The notes below the pieces were generated by a model. That model was not told where the DNA came from and searched no databases. It worked only from the letters and a program-made list of their open reading frames with translations. Positions 52,197-61,049 of a DNA stretch of 64,000 bases are shown piece by piece; position 1 is the first letter of the stretch, and every line of letters starts with the position of its first letter. The DNA is taken from the NCBI GenBank assembly GCA_026390815.1, contig JAPLFH010000055.1, positions 58,228-122,227 on the forward strand, read 5' to 3'. Position numbers and translations under genes: made by a program. Origin of the DNA: Ignavibacteriales bacterium (GTDB taxonomy: Bacteria; Bacteroidota; Ignavibacteria; Ignavibacteriales; SURF-24).

Positions 52197-53342
52197 ATGA
52201 TGAACGAGCTTTACAAATATTTTGATTTATTAAAATCACCAGTTAGTCCAATTTCCTACTCTATCTTACTAACGGCTATAGTACTCTTCGTAATTTATTT
52301 TACAAATAAAAAAATATACCTCCCACTCTTGAAAAAACATGCTAAGGAAAAAGAAAATCTATTAGCAGAATATCAGGAAAAAATGGCATTACTTTCTATT
52401 CATGATCCGGATCCAATAATAAGAATTGATTCTGAAGGAATTGTTCAATTTGCAAATGTACCGGCAAAGATGCTGTTGGGAATTGATAAAATTGAAGATG
52501 AAAGAATAAATTCGATTATTCCTGGTATAAACATTAGTCCTATAGAATTGGTTGAAAAAAATGCTACGCAAGTATTTCATTTATTCTTTAACAATAAATC
52601 TTTTAGTGTTTTTGTTACCGGAATATCAGCAATTAACAGCGCACAAATTTACATGCATGATATTTCTGAACTTAAGGAAAAGGAAGTTAACCTGGAGGAA
52701 TCACAGAATAAGCTCAGTGAATTGAGCAATAGACTACAGGATTTAATTGAAGAGCAGAAACAAAGTTTTGCTGGAGAACTTCATGATAATATAGGACAAA
52801 CTCTTTTAATGCTTAAAATGAAGCTTAACAAATTAACCCAAAGATACCAATTGTTGCATAAAGATAAAGATTATATCGAAGCTATTGAGCTGATAGACCA
52901 ATCTGTTAAAGAGATGAAAGAAATAGTCTTAAAATTAAAACCAAAGCTTTTAAAGGAAATGGGTCTGATTGCCGCTTTAAGAGATCTATGTTGGACCATC
53001 GCTAGTGAGTGTAATTTAAAAGTAAGTTTTAATGTTTCTCCAGAAACTTTTCGTTTAAATGAAGATTTGGAATTAATGCTTTATAGATTGGCACAGGAAG
53101 CGCTCAATAATATTGTCAAGCATTCCAACGCAAAAGAATTTGGGATTCATTTAATAAAAGAAGAACAAAACATTAATCTAATGATTTATGATGATGGCAA
53201 AGGTTTCGACTATGATAAAGTGAAAAACAGTGGTTGGGGATTGTACGGAATGAATGAAAGAGTGAAAAGAAATGGAGGAATATTTAAAGTTGACTCCACA
53301 CCGGGTACAGGAACAAATATTATTATTGAAATTCGAATTTAG
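52197..53342 (+). CDS. NarL-type sensor histidine kinase (PAS, HisKA_3, HATPase)
   Basis: 381 residues. One N-terminal membrane helix (about 18-36), a PAS domain (about 65-165, DPDPIIRIDSEGIVQFAN), a HisKA_3 dimerisation domain with H196 in GELHDNIGQTL, and a HATPase with AQEALNNIVKHSNA, DDGKGFD and GWGLYGMNERV. It lacks a periplasmic sensor domain, so it likely reads a cytoplasmic or membrane signal through PAS. The response regulator follows after three bases. Two ATGs are in tandem at 52197. Confidence 0.94.
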   Translation: MMNELYKYFDLLKSPVSPISYSILLTAIVLFVIYFTNKKIYLPLLKKHAKEKENLLAEYQEKMALLSIHDPDPIIRIDSEGIVQFANVPAKMLLGIDKIEDERINSIIPGINISPIELVEKNATQVFHLFFNNKSFSVFVTGISAINSAQIYMHDISELKEKEVNLEESQNKLSELSNRLQDLIEEQKQSFAGELHDNIGQTLLMLKMKLNKLTQRYQLLHKDKDYIEAIELIDQSVKEMKEIVLKLKPKLLKEMGLIAALRDLCWTIASECNLKVSFNVSPETFRLNEDLELMLYRLAQEALNNIVKHSNAKEFGIHLIKEEQNINLMIYDDGKGFDYDKVKNSGWGLYGMNERVKRNGGIFKVDSTPGTGTNIIIEIRI

Positions 53343-53345
53343 CTT

Positions 53346-54008
53346 ATGAAAAAATTAACGCTTATTATAGCTGATGACCATTATATGATTAGAAGAGGTA
53401 TAAAAAGCTTATTACAAGAACGAGAAGGAATTTATATTTTTGGAGAAGCTGTGAACGGAGTAGAATTAATAGATAAATATTTTACATGCAAACCTGATCT
53501 AATCATAGTAGATATTTCGATGCCGATTCTTAATGGTTTGGATGCTGTTAGACAAATAAAAGAAAGAGATAATAACGTAAAGGCTCTGTTTTTATCGATG
53601 TATGAAGGTGAAGAATATATGTATTATTGCTATAAATCTGGTGGAAATGGTCTTATAAATAAAAATGTTATAGAAGGAGAGCTTTTCTTAGCTATAAATA
53701 AAATAATCAATGGAGAATTATACTTTGGACTTAATTTTGACGTTCATACTTTTAACCAGGTCATTCATAAATATGAGGAGGATAATGAATCTTCTTTAAT
53801 TCTGGAAATACCTGAATTAACTGATAATGAAACAAAAACTCTTAAGTTAATATCTCAGGGATTTACAAGCAGTGAAATAGCTGATAAATTAAATGTTTCA
53901 AAAAGATCTGTTGACCATTACAGATCTGAAATTATGACTAAATTAAAAATTAATAACCTTCCAAGTTTAATTAAATTTGCTGTAAAATTTTCATCAATAA
54001 ATAAATAA
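53346..54008 (+). CDS. LuxR/NarL-family response regulator
   Basis: 220 residues. Receiver domain (about 3-120) with the DD pocket (IADDHYM), phospho-acceptor D56 in IIVDISMPI and a C-terminal GerE/LuxR helix-turn-helix (about 153-210: LTDNETKTLKLISQGFTSSEIA then LNVSKRSVDHY). It is the cognate regulator of the kinase three bases upstream and would activate transcription when phosphorylated, possibly of the two small genes that follow or of its own promoter in the inverted repeat. Confidence 0.95.
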   Translation: MKKLTLIIADDHYMIRRGIKSLLQEREGIYIFGEAVNGVELIDKYFTCKPDLIIVDISMPILNGLDAVRQIKERDNNVKALFLSMYEGEEYMYYCYKSGGNGLINKNVIEGELFLAINKIINGELYFGLNFDVHTFNQVIHKYEEDNESSLILEIPELTDNETKTLKLISQGFTSSEIADKLNVSKRSVDHYRSEIMTKLKINNLPSLIKFAVKFSSINK

Positions 54009-54021
54009 TGGGGTTAAAAAT

Positions 54022-54447
54022 ATGAAAAACGTTATCTTATTACTTTACTTCTTTTTAACAATTGAATCATTAAACGCACAGGAATATGGCCGCATTTACA
54101 CAAAAACAGAAGCAAATGCTCTTTACGGAAATGTGTTAGTTTCAATAGAAATCAGTTCTGCAGAACTTAATGGTTATATGTTTCAAACAAAAGATTATCT
54201 CATGTTTAATATAATAGATGGGGAACTGATCATCTTAGATAATGAGCGAAAATCGCTCAGACCTGTAGGTGAACAATATAGTTTAAGCATGGTTTTTAAA
54301 GTCTATAGTATTTCGAAAATGCAGGAGCTCTTAAATCAAGGTAAAGAAAAGATTGTAAAATTAGAGGCAAGAGAAAATGTAATAAGCATAACAAATGGAG
54401 ATTTTACACTTGAATTTAGTGGTAACTGCCCACCGGTTTGTCCTTAA
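54022..54447 (+). CDS. Small secreted hypothetical protein, co-transcribed with the two-component system
   Basis: 141 residues. Signal peptide (1 to about 19, ending LNAQ), then a compact beta-rich domain (about 25-135) that ends in NGDFTLEFSGNCPPVCP, with two nearby Cys in the last residues. No family recognised. It begins 13 bp after the response regulator. Export to the periplasm or outer membrane makes it a candidate sensor partner or output of the system. Confidence 0.75.
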   Translation: MKNVILLLYFFLTIESLNAQEYGRIYTKTEANALYGNVLVSIEISSAELNGYMFQTKDYLMFNIIDGELIILDNERKSLRPVGEQYSLSMVFKVYSISKMQELLNQGKEKIVKLEARENVISITNGDFTLEFSGNCPPVCP

Positions 54448-55013
54448 TGGCTTGGTTAATTTATTATATAGCATTATTTACTTGGCTTCTTCCTCCTTTT
54501 AAACAAAGGAAAGGAGAATATTTCTATTATTTTTTAATTATAGCATATGCCGAAAGTACAAGCTATTTGCTTTTGAAATTACTCCATTTACACTTGGATT
54601 ATTTTTACTTTTGTTTTTCTATAGTACTTCTTCGTTCATTATATAATATTATTAAAATAAATAAATATATTTTAGATATTTTACTAATTGCTGTTTTTAT
54701 TATAACCTTATTTGTTCCATTGGATTATGTCAAGATATTTATTGCCATTATTCATTTGATAATATTGCTATTATTTATTATAAGATTTACCGAATATTTG
54801 GTTACAAATCAAAGAATATTACTTTTTCATACTGCACTAATATTATATGAATCCAGTATAATATTTAAATTTATCTTTAGAGTATTTATGCCTGTTACGG
54901 GAATTGATTATTTTTACATTACAAGCGCATTTGAAATATTATTTGCATTCTATTTTTTATTTGATACAGCAGAAAGTTCCAAACTTTTTATTAATTTGAA
55001 AAACAAACTGTAA
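54447..55013 (+). CDS. Polytopic membrane protein, unknown function (188 aa)
   Basis: 188 residues, almost all hydrophobic, with about six membrane helices, and Tyr/Phe-rich. No known family. The ATG overlaps the stop of the secreted protein gene (TAATG), so the two are translationally coupled; a TTG nine bases earlier is open but unnecessary. As the last gene of the four-gene unit it may work with the secreted protein in the membrane. Confidence 0.75.
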   Translation: MAWLIYYIALFTWLLPPFKQRKGEYFYYFLIIAYAESTSYLLLKLLHLHLDYFYFCFSIVLLRSLYNIIKINKYILDILLIAVFIITLFVPLDYVKIFIAIIHLIILLLFIIRFTEYLVTNQRILLFHTALILYESSIIFKFIFRVFMPVTGIDYFYITSAFEILFAFYFLFDTAESSKLFINLKNKL

Positions 55014-55520
55014 CTTATTTAAAATATGAGGTAAAGACTTTTTGCATAACAATATCTTTTCTGTTCATAAATATCTGTTTGTAGTAAGTAATAATAAACG
55101 TGATACAAACAATTGCAAATTAAATATTGTTAGAAATTGGTGAACTTTTTAAAGAATTATTGGTATGAATCATTTGTCCAAAATAGATCAACCCATCAGA
55201 ATGAATAGTGGTAAGTAACCCCTTTTTTCTCCGCTTATTAATTAAAGCTCGATCACCGTATTGATAGCTGTTTTCGGTTTTATAATAAAATTATCGGGCA
55301 GCATAAATTTTTTATTCCCAAATATGCTATGTTGATTTATCTAAACGATATTTCCTTGGAATAGATTATTAATTGTTACTCTCTAATAGCAATTGTCACT
55401 TTCTATAAACCAGCTTGATAATAAACTTATCAGTTATTGAAAAAACATGCTACTTTTCACGGTGAAGCAGTTCTATAAAAAAGTTGGAATGAAAGAAATT
55501 AAATTCTAGTCGCAAAAATA
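55014..55520. other. Gene-free region after the signalling unit
   Basis: About 500 AT-rich bases between the membrane protein gene and the right inverted repeat. All frames are interrupted and I see no RNA gene, terminator of quality or repeat. It may be decayed sequence of the element bounded by the inverted repeats. Confidence 0.5.
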
Positions 55521-55630
55521 ATAGCAATCGGAATATTGAGGGAAAAATTGGTAATGGATACTAACTTTGAACCAATAAATTGGTAATGAATACTATTGAC
55601 CGCTTTTTATATTCATTTTATATTGGACTT
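55521..55630. repeat. Right arm of the ~110-bp inverted repeat
   Basis: Reverse complement of 52050-52160 with two substitutions and one single-base gap (about 97% identity). The innermost bases are ATAGCAATCGG and the outermost TATTGGACTT. Together the arms enclose 3.36 kb with four genes on the plus strand. Confidence 0.93.
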
Positions 55631-55652
55631 GAATATCTATGTAAAGATTTAG

Positions 55653-55802
55653 AATAAAACAAAAAGCTGGAAAGAAATCCTATATGAATTAACTGGAGTT
55701 GATGTAAGCAGATGCCCGAAATGTAAAGAAGGAAAGATGAAGATGGTGGAAATAATATTGCCAGCATTTATACTTTACAGCAATAAATATTTACTGCCAT
55801 AA
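55653..55802 (+). pseudogene. C-terminal fragment of an IS91-type transposase-like protein
   Basis: A 49-codon stretch with no start, reading SWKEILYELTGVDVSRCPKC, then KEGKM and a hydrophobic tail to a stop at 55800-55802. The W-x-x-x-L-x-x-L-T-G-x-D then C-P-x-C pattern with G-K-M resembles the zinc-containing C-terminal end of IS91-family transposases. An in-frame TAG lies directly upstream (55650-55652), so only the end survives. Family recognised by eye; it could be another zinc-ribbon transposase. Confidence 0.5.
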
Positions 55803-56068
55803 AGAACCAACGGCTGAGTGTGATTTTAATTTTTTAATACTTGTAAAACAGTAATTTTGAAACAAGCGTGGATAGTTATTGTATTAAATTTAATAGAGAG
55901 AATAAAAAGAAAAGGAATGAGAAGAATATTTAAAATAATTGATTAAAAAGAATGTCATTTACAGAAAGAAATATTATTAAGACAAATAAATAAAGAATAA
56001 AAAAAGAAGATGAGACAAATAAATGCCCATAGTAATCCAAGTACTTATAAAAAGATAATGGCGGCTTC

Positions 56069-56216
56069 GCACAACGGTGTTTTATCCGAAATTGAGGCAA
56101 TGACATTCTGCAACGGATATGGATTAATAATGGTTAGTAACTTAGATAGTCTATTATTTTTTTGTCTCAACCCTGCTTGCAGTAGGCAAGTTCGGATAAA
56201 ACACTAAACGTTAGGC
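56069..56216 (+). repeat. attC-like palindromic site
   Basis: Two perfect 14-bp complementary arms, GTGTTTTATCCGAA (56077-56090) and TTCGGATAAAACAC (56191-56204), are bracketed by GCACAAC (56069-56075) and GTTAGGC (56210-56216). The outer pair approximates the R''/R' core boxes of integron attC sites (RYYYAAC and GTTRRRY), although GCACAAC fits the consensus imperfectly. About 100 bp separate the arms. A 65-codon open frame across it is not considered a gene. No integron integrase is in the window. Confidence 0.5.
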
Positions 56217-56481
56217 AATTGCAATTTCCCATTTTATAAAAATAAACCGGACGGTGCTCAGAACACCGTCCGTAATTTGGCAAACAAACTTATCTCACCC
56301 TGGCAAGGTGAAATGACTATTACCCACGAAGTATTAGCTATTTGTCTGCCATTTAAAATCTAAAAATAATGAAGCAATTTATAAATCCCAAAAAGAGGTA
56401 AAAAGCCTGATTTGTTAATGAACGAGTGAACAAGTTTCTATTTTTGTAATTAACTAAATCAAAAAAAATTCGGAGAAAATA
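56217..56481. other. Intergenic leader with hairpins before a T9SS protein
   Basis: Holds a 9-bp perfect hairpin (CGGACGGTG at 56248-56256 with CACCGTCCG at 56264-56272) with a 7-nt loop and no T-run, and a smaller one (TCACC/GGTGA at about 56296-56312). No riboswitch class is recognised. The downstream gene has a clear CGGAG ribosome binding site at about 56471-56475. Confidence 0.45.
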
Positions 56482-57477
56482 ATGAAAAAGTTATTCTTTC
56501 TTATTTTATTTTTTAGCATCAATATTCTAACGTTTGGTGCTAATGTTTATTTCTTGAATGATGGTTTAGGATACATTTATACTAATGGTCAGACTTTTAC
56601 TAGTGATGCATCGGGCAGAGCATTAATTCATTATCATCTTTGGGCAGATCCCACTAAGTATAGTGTTAGTGAATGGGGTGCAAGATTTCAAGATCCTGAT
56701 GGAAATTGGTCAGATTGGAGTCAACTTTCAACTTCGCAAGGACTACACGAATGCTTGAAAGCTGGAACTTGGCATGTTCAAGGACGTGTGTGGGTGGATT
56801 ATGATATTTATGGCTACAGTGATTATTATATGTATACGAGTTTTACATTATACTTTAATGCTGTTGATAACTATGCACCGTCTGTACCACAAAATGTCTC
56901 AGCCTCATGGCAAAGTGGCCATCCGCGAATAACTTGGGCGAATAATAGTGAATATGATATGGGGTCATATATAATTGCAAAACAGGTAGATGGTGTGTCA
57001 TGGTGGATGGATGTAGCTACCGTTTCGGCTGGAACAACATCCTGGTCGGATCCCTATGCATGGCCATCAGGAAAATTTGATCCTGTGTATACACTTCAAT
57101 ATAAAGTAAAAGCTAAAGATATAAATAACAATATATCAGATTATTCTTCCGTGCAAACTGTATATGGGAATTCTAATTTATGGAAAAGTACAAGTATTTT
57201 TGATAAAGATATAACAGATTATAAACTTTACGCAAATTACCCGAATCCATTTAATCCAACGACACAAATTGCTTATCAATTGCTTAATGATGGATTTGTA
57301 AAACTTATAGTTTATAATACTATTGGTCAGGAGGTTGCAGAGCTTGTTAATCAATATCAGGAAAAAGGTAGTTATACAGTACAATTCAATGCAGTTAATT
57401 TACCAAGTGGAATTTATATATATAAATTACAAACAGAAGGATTTAGTGATATTAAAAAAATGATATTAGCGAAGTAA
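56482..57477 (+). CDS. Secreted protein with fibronectin-III-like domain and T9SS sorting domain
   Basis: 331 residues. Signal peptide (1-20), an N-terminal beta domain rich in Trp and Tyr (about 21-130, e.g. SEWGARFQDPDGNWSDW), an Fn3-like domain (about 131-230, APSVPQNVSASW), then a T9SS type A domain (about 250-331: NYPNPFNPTTQIAYQL, GQEVAEL, SGIYIYKLQ, final KKMILAK). It is exported through the outer membrane, probably a surface adhesion or binding protein. A strong CGGAG precedes the ATG. A stem-loop follows the stop. Confidence 0.85.
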   Translation: MKKLFFLILFFSINILTFGANVYFLNDGLGYIYTNGQTFTSDASGRALIHYHLWADPTKYSVSEWGARFQDPDGNWSDWSQLSTSQGLHECLKAGTWHVQGRVWVDYDIYGYSDYYMYTSFTLYFNAVDNYAPSVPQNVSASWQSGHPRITWANNSEYDMGSYIIAKQVDGVSWWMDVATVSAGTTSWSDPYAWPSGKFDPVYTLQYKVKAKDINNNISDYSSVQTVYGNSNLWKSTSIFDKDITDYKLYANYPNPFNPTTQIAYQLLNDGFVKLIVYNTIGQEVAELVNQYQEKGSYTVQFNAVNLPSGIYIYKLQTEGFSDIKKMILAK

Positions 57478-57486
57478 CCATCTAAA

Positions 57487-57513
57487 AGGGGCAAAATAAA
57501 ACTTGCCCCTATT
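57487..57513 (+). terminator. Stem-loop after the Fn3/T9SS gene
   Basis: An 8-bp perfect stem, AGGGGCAA (57487-57494) with TTGCCCCT (57503-57510), on an 8-nt loop, then ATTT. The T-tract is short on the plus strand, whereas the minus strand reads a long A-run before and a TTTTAGA after it. A likely transcript end for the upstream gene. Confidence 0.6.
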
Positions 57514-57564
57514 TAAAAAAAAATTGTAAAATCATGAATTATTAAAAAATCTTAAGGTTAAGTA

Positions 57565-58215
57565 ATGAAAAAGGTATTATTAATATTTCTCTTTATTTCT
57601 TTCAACTTTTTAGCTGCACAGGAAAGCGAACCCTTTTCTAACTTTGATTTTGGGGTTTACGGCGGTATTAATTTTTATAATACAGACAACATTAGAGGTG
57701 ATTTTCTCGTAGAACTTAAAACGAATCTCATATCTTCACTTAAACTGAAAGCATCTACTGGTTATTTTAGGACAATTCAACCATACTCTTACACTGTAAG
57801 AAAATACTCTGAATATCCTAGTATTGATACTATTCCAATATTTTTTGCAGGTAAATATAATTTAGTAAGTAAAAATTATGATATTTTTCCACTTACCTTA
57901 GGCATTCAATATAATTTCAATCAAAGTATTTTCTCGCCGTATCTCTCAATAGATGTAGTTTATAACTTTATCAATGCGTCAATAGAGACTTCGCCACCTG
58001 AAGTTTGGTCTTATTATTCAATAGATGAGATACCTGCCGAATTTAAGGAAAACCAAAAAAAAGAAGAGCTTCCAGTTAATTCGTACGGAATAATATTAGG
58101 AGCTGGTACATCATATCATATTTCTTCAAAATTGAATCTTGATATTAGATACTTGTTCAAATACGATAATAAGATTATCAACACGCATCATTTCATTGTA
58201 GGTATTTATTTTTAA
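57565..58215 (+). CDS. Outer-membrane beta-barrel protein (OmpW/OmpA-barrel-like)
   Basis: 216 residues. Signal peptide (1 to about 18, FLAAQ), then alternating hydrophobic strands typical of a small 8-strand barrel, starting NFDFGVYGGINFY and ending HHFIVGIYF with a terminal Phe as preferred by the BAM machinery. A periplasmic or extracellular loop is acidic and Pro-rich (about 145-170). No enzymatic motif. It starts 87 bp after the T9SS gene and 12 bp before the next gene, so it may be the first gene of an operon. Confidence 0.75.
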   Translation: MKKVLLIFLFISFNFLAAQESEPFSNFDFGVYGGINFYNTDNIRGDFLVELKTNLISSLKLKASTGYFRTIQPYSYTVRKYSEYPSIDTIPIFFAGKYNLVSKNYDIFPLTLGIQYNFNQSIFSPYLSIDVVYNFINASIETSPPEVWSYYSIDEIPAEFKENQKKEELPVNSYGIILGAGTSYHISSKLNLDIRYLFKYDNKIINTHHFIVGIYF

Positions 58216-58227
58216 AGGAGTAGAGAA

Positions 58228-59559
58228 ATGGATTTATTAAATAAAACTCTTTGTCTTTTGCTTCTTGGTTTTTTAAGGGTTGACATTTTTCCTCAGGAAC
58301 AATCTTATATCTCAACAAATGGAAATATTAACAATTCATTCCGCACAAGAAGTATTTACAATATATCAACTTTTACTCCATTAAAAAAAAATAATTCTGC
58401 TGGAGTTTTAGATAGTCTTATTTATATAAGTACAAACGGTGATAGAAATAGGATTGCATATAATTATAATGATGATTTATCATTAAATTATTTCACAAAT
58501 GCAATTTGGTATAATGGCGAATGGATTAATTCCGATAAACATACAAACACATATAATTCTGAGGGAAAGCTTATATCAGTTCTTTGGGAATGGTTTAATA
58601 CATCATCAGAAGAATGGTTCAAAGACGCGAAGGACCTTTATAATTATGATTCGTTAGGAAATAGGGATTTTAGTTTACATCAGTATTTCAATGGGCAGGA
58701 TTTTGTGAATGGTTTTAAATATGAATATTGTTATGATACTTCAAACAATTTAATATCATTAGTAAATAAACGTTGGATAGATGGTATATGGGTAAACAGT
58801 TCTAAAATAGTTAATACAATCAATTCAAACAATCTAAAGGATAATACTTTAACGCAGCTTTGGGTAAACAACCAGTGGATAAATTCTCAAATAAGTAATT
58901 ATGAATACAATGAAAATCATAATACAATTGCTATTCTTACAAAAATCTGGCAAGAAAATAAATGGGTAAATCTTGGTTTGGGATCATTTGAGTATGATGA
59001 CAATAATAATTGCATTCTTGATAACTGGCAGATTGCAGAAAATAATAACTGGGAGAATTGGTTCAGAATATTTTATGAATATGATAGTAACAATAATTTA
59101 ATTCATCTTTACGGTGAAGAATGGGAAAGTAACCATTGGGTTCAAGAAAATGAACCACTAAAAGTAACAAATCCGGATGGCATCTTATACGGGTATTTAG
59201 CTAAAGAAATATTTTTATATTATAGCAAACCTACAAGTGTAGGAAGTGGAAAAAATATTGCTGATGGGTTTAATCTTCTTCAAAATTATCCAAATCCATT
59301 CAATCCCTCTACAACAATTAAATACGCACTACCTAAAGAATCAACTGTTGAATTAAAGATTTATGATATTATGGGAAGAGAGGTTAAAACATTTATGTTT
59401 AGTGCTCAACCTGCCGGATATAATGAAATTGTATGGGATGGTACAAATGAATTTGGCCAACAGGTTTCAAGTGGTGTTTATATTTATAGTATTAAATTCA
59501 AAGGTATTAATGAATTAATAACTACTGAAAAATCTGCAAAATTAATTTTAGCTAAATAA
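58228..59559 (+). CDS. Secreted YD-like repeat protein with T9SS sorting domain
   Basis: 443 residues. Signal peptide (1 to about 22). The body (about 65-320) contains about six units of roughly 40 residues, each with a W-x-x-G/N-x-W-x-N/x motif followed by a Y-E/D-Y-D-x-x-N-N/G segment, similar to YD/RHS-type beta-strand repeats. The end is a T9SS type A domain (about 355-443: NYPNPFNPSTTIKYAL, SGVYIYSIK, final AKLILAK). Good Shine-Dalgarno (AAAGGAG). Probably a rod- or wrap-like surface protein; its function is not known. Confidence 0.83.
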   Translation: MDLLNKTLCLLLLGFLRVDIFPQEQSYISTNGNINNSFRTRSIYNISTFTPLKKNNSAGVLDSLIYISTNGDRNRIAYNYNDDLSLNYFTNAIWYNGEWINSDKHTNTYNSEGKLISVLWEWFNTSSEEWFKDAKDLYNYDSLGNRDFSLHQYFNGQDFVNGFKYEYCYDTSNNLISLVNKRWIDGIWVNSSKIVNTINSNNLKDNTLTQLWVNNQWINSQISNYEYNENHNTIAILTKIWQENKWVNLGLGSFEYDDNNNCILDNWQIAENNNWENWFRIFYEYDSNNNLIHLYGEEWESNHWVQENEPLKVTNPDGILYGYLAKEIFLYYSKPTSVGSGKNIADGFNLLQNYPNPFNPSTTIKYALPKESTVELKIYDIMGREVKTFMFSAQPAGYNEIVWDGTNEFGQQVSSGVYIYSIKFKGINELITTEKSAKLILAK

Positions 59560-59567
59560 ACTGAACC

Positions 59568-59599
59568 AAAAGCGGGAGTATTTTCCTCCCGCTTTTTTT
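59568..59599 (+). terminator. Rho-independent terminator after the YD-repeat gene
   Basis: An 11-bp stem, AAAAGCGGGAG (59568-59578) with CTCCCGCTTTT (59586-59596), on a 7-nt loop, running into a continuous T-tract. It separates this gene from the propeller protein 18 bp further on, which therefore needs its own promoter or readthrough. Confidence 0.9.
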
Positions 59600-59616
59600 A
59601 ATCGAGGAATAAAGAT

Positions 59617-60966
59617 ATGCAATACAAACATATAAAACCCTTTTTGTTCACGTTGGTAATGTTATCAATAAGTTGTTTCGCACAAACCTGGGAAAAAGTA
59701 AATATGTCTTTTACCGGAAATGATTCCATATTTTATTATGCTAGAATAAATTTTGTGACGAAAAATGTTGGATGGATATCTACCATAGGCTATTATGATT
59801 TTGATCAATATCGTTCAATTTTACTTGAAACCAATAATGGTGGTGAAAACTGGAAATTGGAACAATCATTAAATAAGAGTATTACAACAGAATCAACCTA
59901 TTGTTTTAATACAAGTAATGTTTGGTTTTTAGGTTTATCAGGCGATTTACTTTTTACAAGCAATATGGGTTTAACGTGGGATACTTCCAATATATTCGTT
60001 GAAAATTACTATATACCAGGATACGAATTTGGCGCATTGAATTTTTTTGATGAAAAAAATGGAATTGCCTTTAATAAATACCGATGGTATACAACAGACG
60101 GTGGATATAACTGGATAAAAAGTATTGATACAACCACAATTTTCCCTATGCCTACCGATGTTTATTTTATTGATAATAAATTAGGATGGATTGTAAGTAT
60201 GTTAAATCCTTTTGTTACAGATGGCGGTAGTGTAGGTAATACAACAAATGGGGGAAAAACTTGGGCATATCAACTATCTAAAACAAATATTTTATATGGT
60301 GTTTATTTTATTGATTCTTTGAAAGGATTTGCAGTTGGTACAAATGTTATAATGACTGGAGGCTGTATTAAGAGTACAAAAGATGGGGGTAAAAGCTGGA
60401 GCGATACAACTTATGAGGGTGTTGGACCTTTCAGGAAAATTAAATTTTTAGATAGTTTAAATGGCTGGATGTGCGGAACAGGGAAAATCTATAGAACTGC
60501 AGATGGAGGAGAAACCTGGGAATTACAATTAGATGGATTGAGGACAAATTTAGAACAACTGATAATACTTAAGAAAGAAAAAGTTGCTTATGCATTTGGT
60601 AAAGATTGGAATGATAAGACACATACTTTATTACGGGCAGATTTAAGTAATTTGACTAATATAGAAAAAGAAAGAGAGTACAAACCAAAAAATTATTTGC
60701 TGTTAGAAAATTACCCAAATCCATTTAATCCAACTACAACAATAAGTTACAACTTACCAGAGGAAGGAAGAATAACAATTAAAATATTTGACATACTTGG
60801 AAGAGAAGTAAGAACATTGGTTAATGATTTTAAGAATACTGGTAGTTATTCTGCTGTTTGGGACAGTAAAGATAATTACAATAATGAAGTTTCTTCAGGA
60901 ATTTATTTCTATAATATTAAGTTCAAGGATAATTCTATTACAAAGAAGATGATTCTTGTTAGATAA
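59617..60966 (+). CDS. Secreted YCF48/BNR-type beta-propeller with T9SS sorting domain
   Basis: 449 residues. Signal peptide (1-22, SCFAQ). About six repeats of the YCF48/photosystem-II-stability-like type, visible as T-x-x-G-G-x-x-W pairs with V/G-W-I/M strands (LGWIVSM, NGWMCGTGKIYRTADGGETW), form a propeller. The C-terminal T9SS type A domain (about 370-449) has NYPNPFNPTTTISYNL, LGREVRTL, SGIYFYNIK and KKMILVR. Exported and surface-linked; the ligand or partner is unknown. Confidence 0.86.
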   Translation: MQYKHIKPFLFTLVMLSISCFAQTWEKVNMSFTGNDSIFYYARINFVTKNVGWISTIGYYDFDQYRSILLETNNGGENWKLEQSLNKSITTESTYCFNTSNVWFLGLSGDLLFTSNMGLTWDTSNIFVENYYIPGYEFGALNFFDEKNGIAFNKYRWYTTDGGYNWIKSIDTTTIFPMPTDVYFIDNKLGWIVSMLNPFVTDGGSVGNTTNGGKTWAYQLSKTNILYGVYFIDSLKGFAVGTNVIMTGGCIKSTKDGGKSWSDTTYEGVGPFRKIKFLDSLNGWMCGTGKIYRTADGGETWELQLDGLRTNLEQLIILKKEKVAYAFGKDWNDKTHTLLRADLSNLTNIEKEREYKPKNYLLLENYPNPFNPTTTISYNLPEEGRITIKIFDILGREVRTLVNDFKNTGSYSAVWDSKDNYNNEVSSGIYFYNIKFKDNSITKKMILVR

Positions 60967-60971
60967 AATTC

Positions 60972-61001
60972 TGTAGGGATACGCCCTGGTGTATCCCTAC
61001 A
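60972..61001. repeat. Palindromic hairpin (TGTAGGGATAC type)
   Basis: A perfect 11-bp stem, TGTAGGGATAC (60972-60982) with GTATCCCTACA (60991-61001), on an 8-nt loop GCCCTGGT. There is no long T-run, so it is more like a REP-type intergenic palindrome than a normal terminator, although it lies six bases after a stop codon. Confidence 0.65.
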
Positions 61002-61049
61002 ATTTGTTTATAAACTGTAACCATAATTTTACACTGGAATGATTTTTAA

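Noticed and set aside
56010..56207. 65-codon open frame
   Set aside because: It runs through both arms of the attC-like palindrome and lacks a ribosome binding site, so it is explained by the repeat.
56217..56340. Possible riboswitch upstream of the T9SS/Fn3 gene
   Set aside because: Only two simple hairpins are visible and none of the conserved cores I know (cobalamin, FMN, c-di-GMP, SAM) can be recognised.
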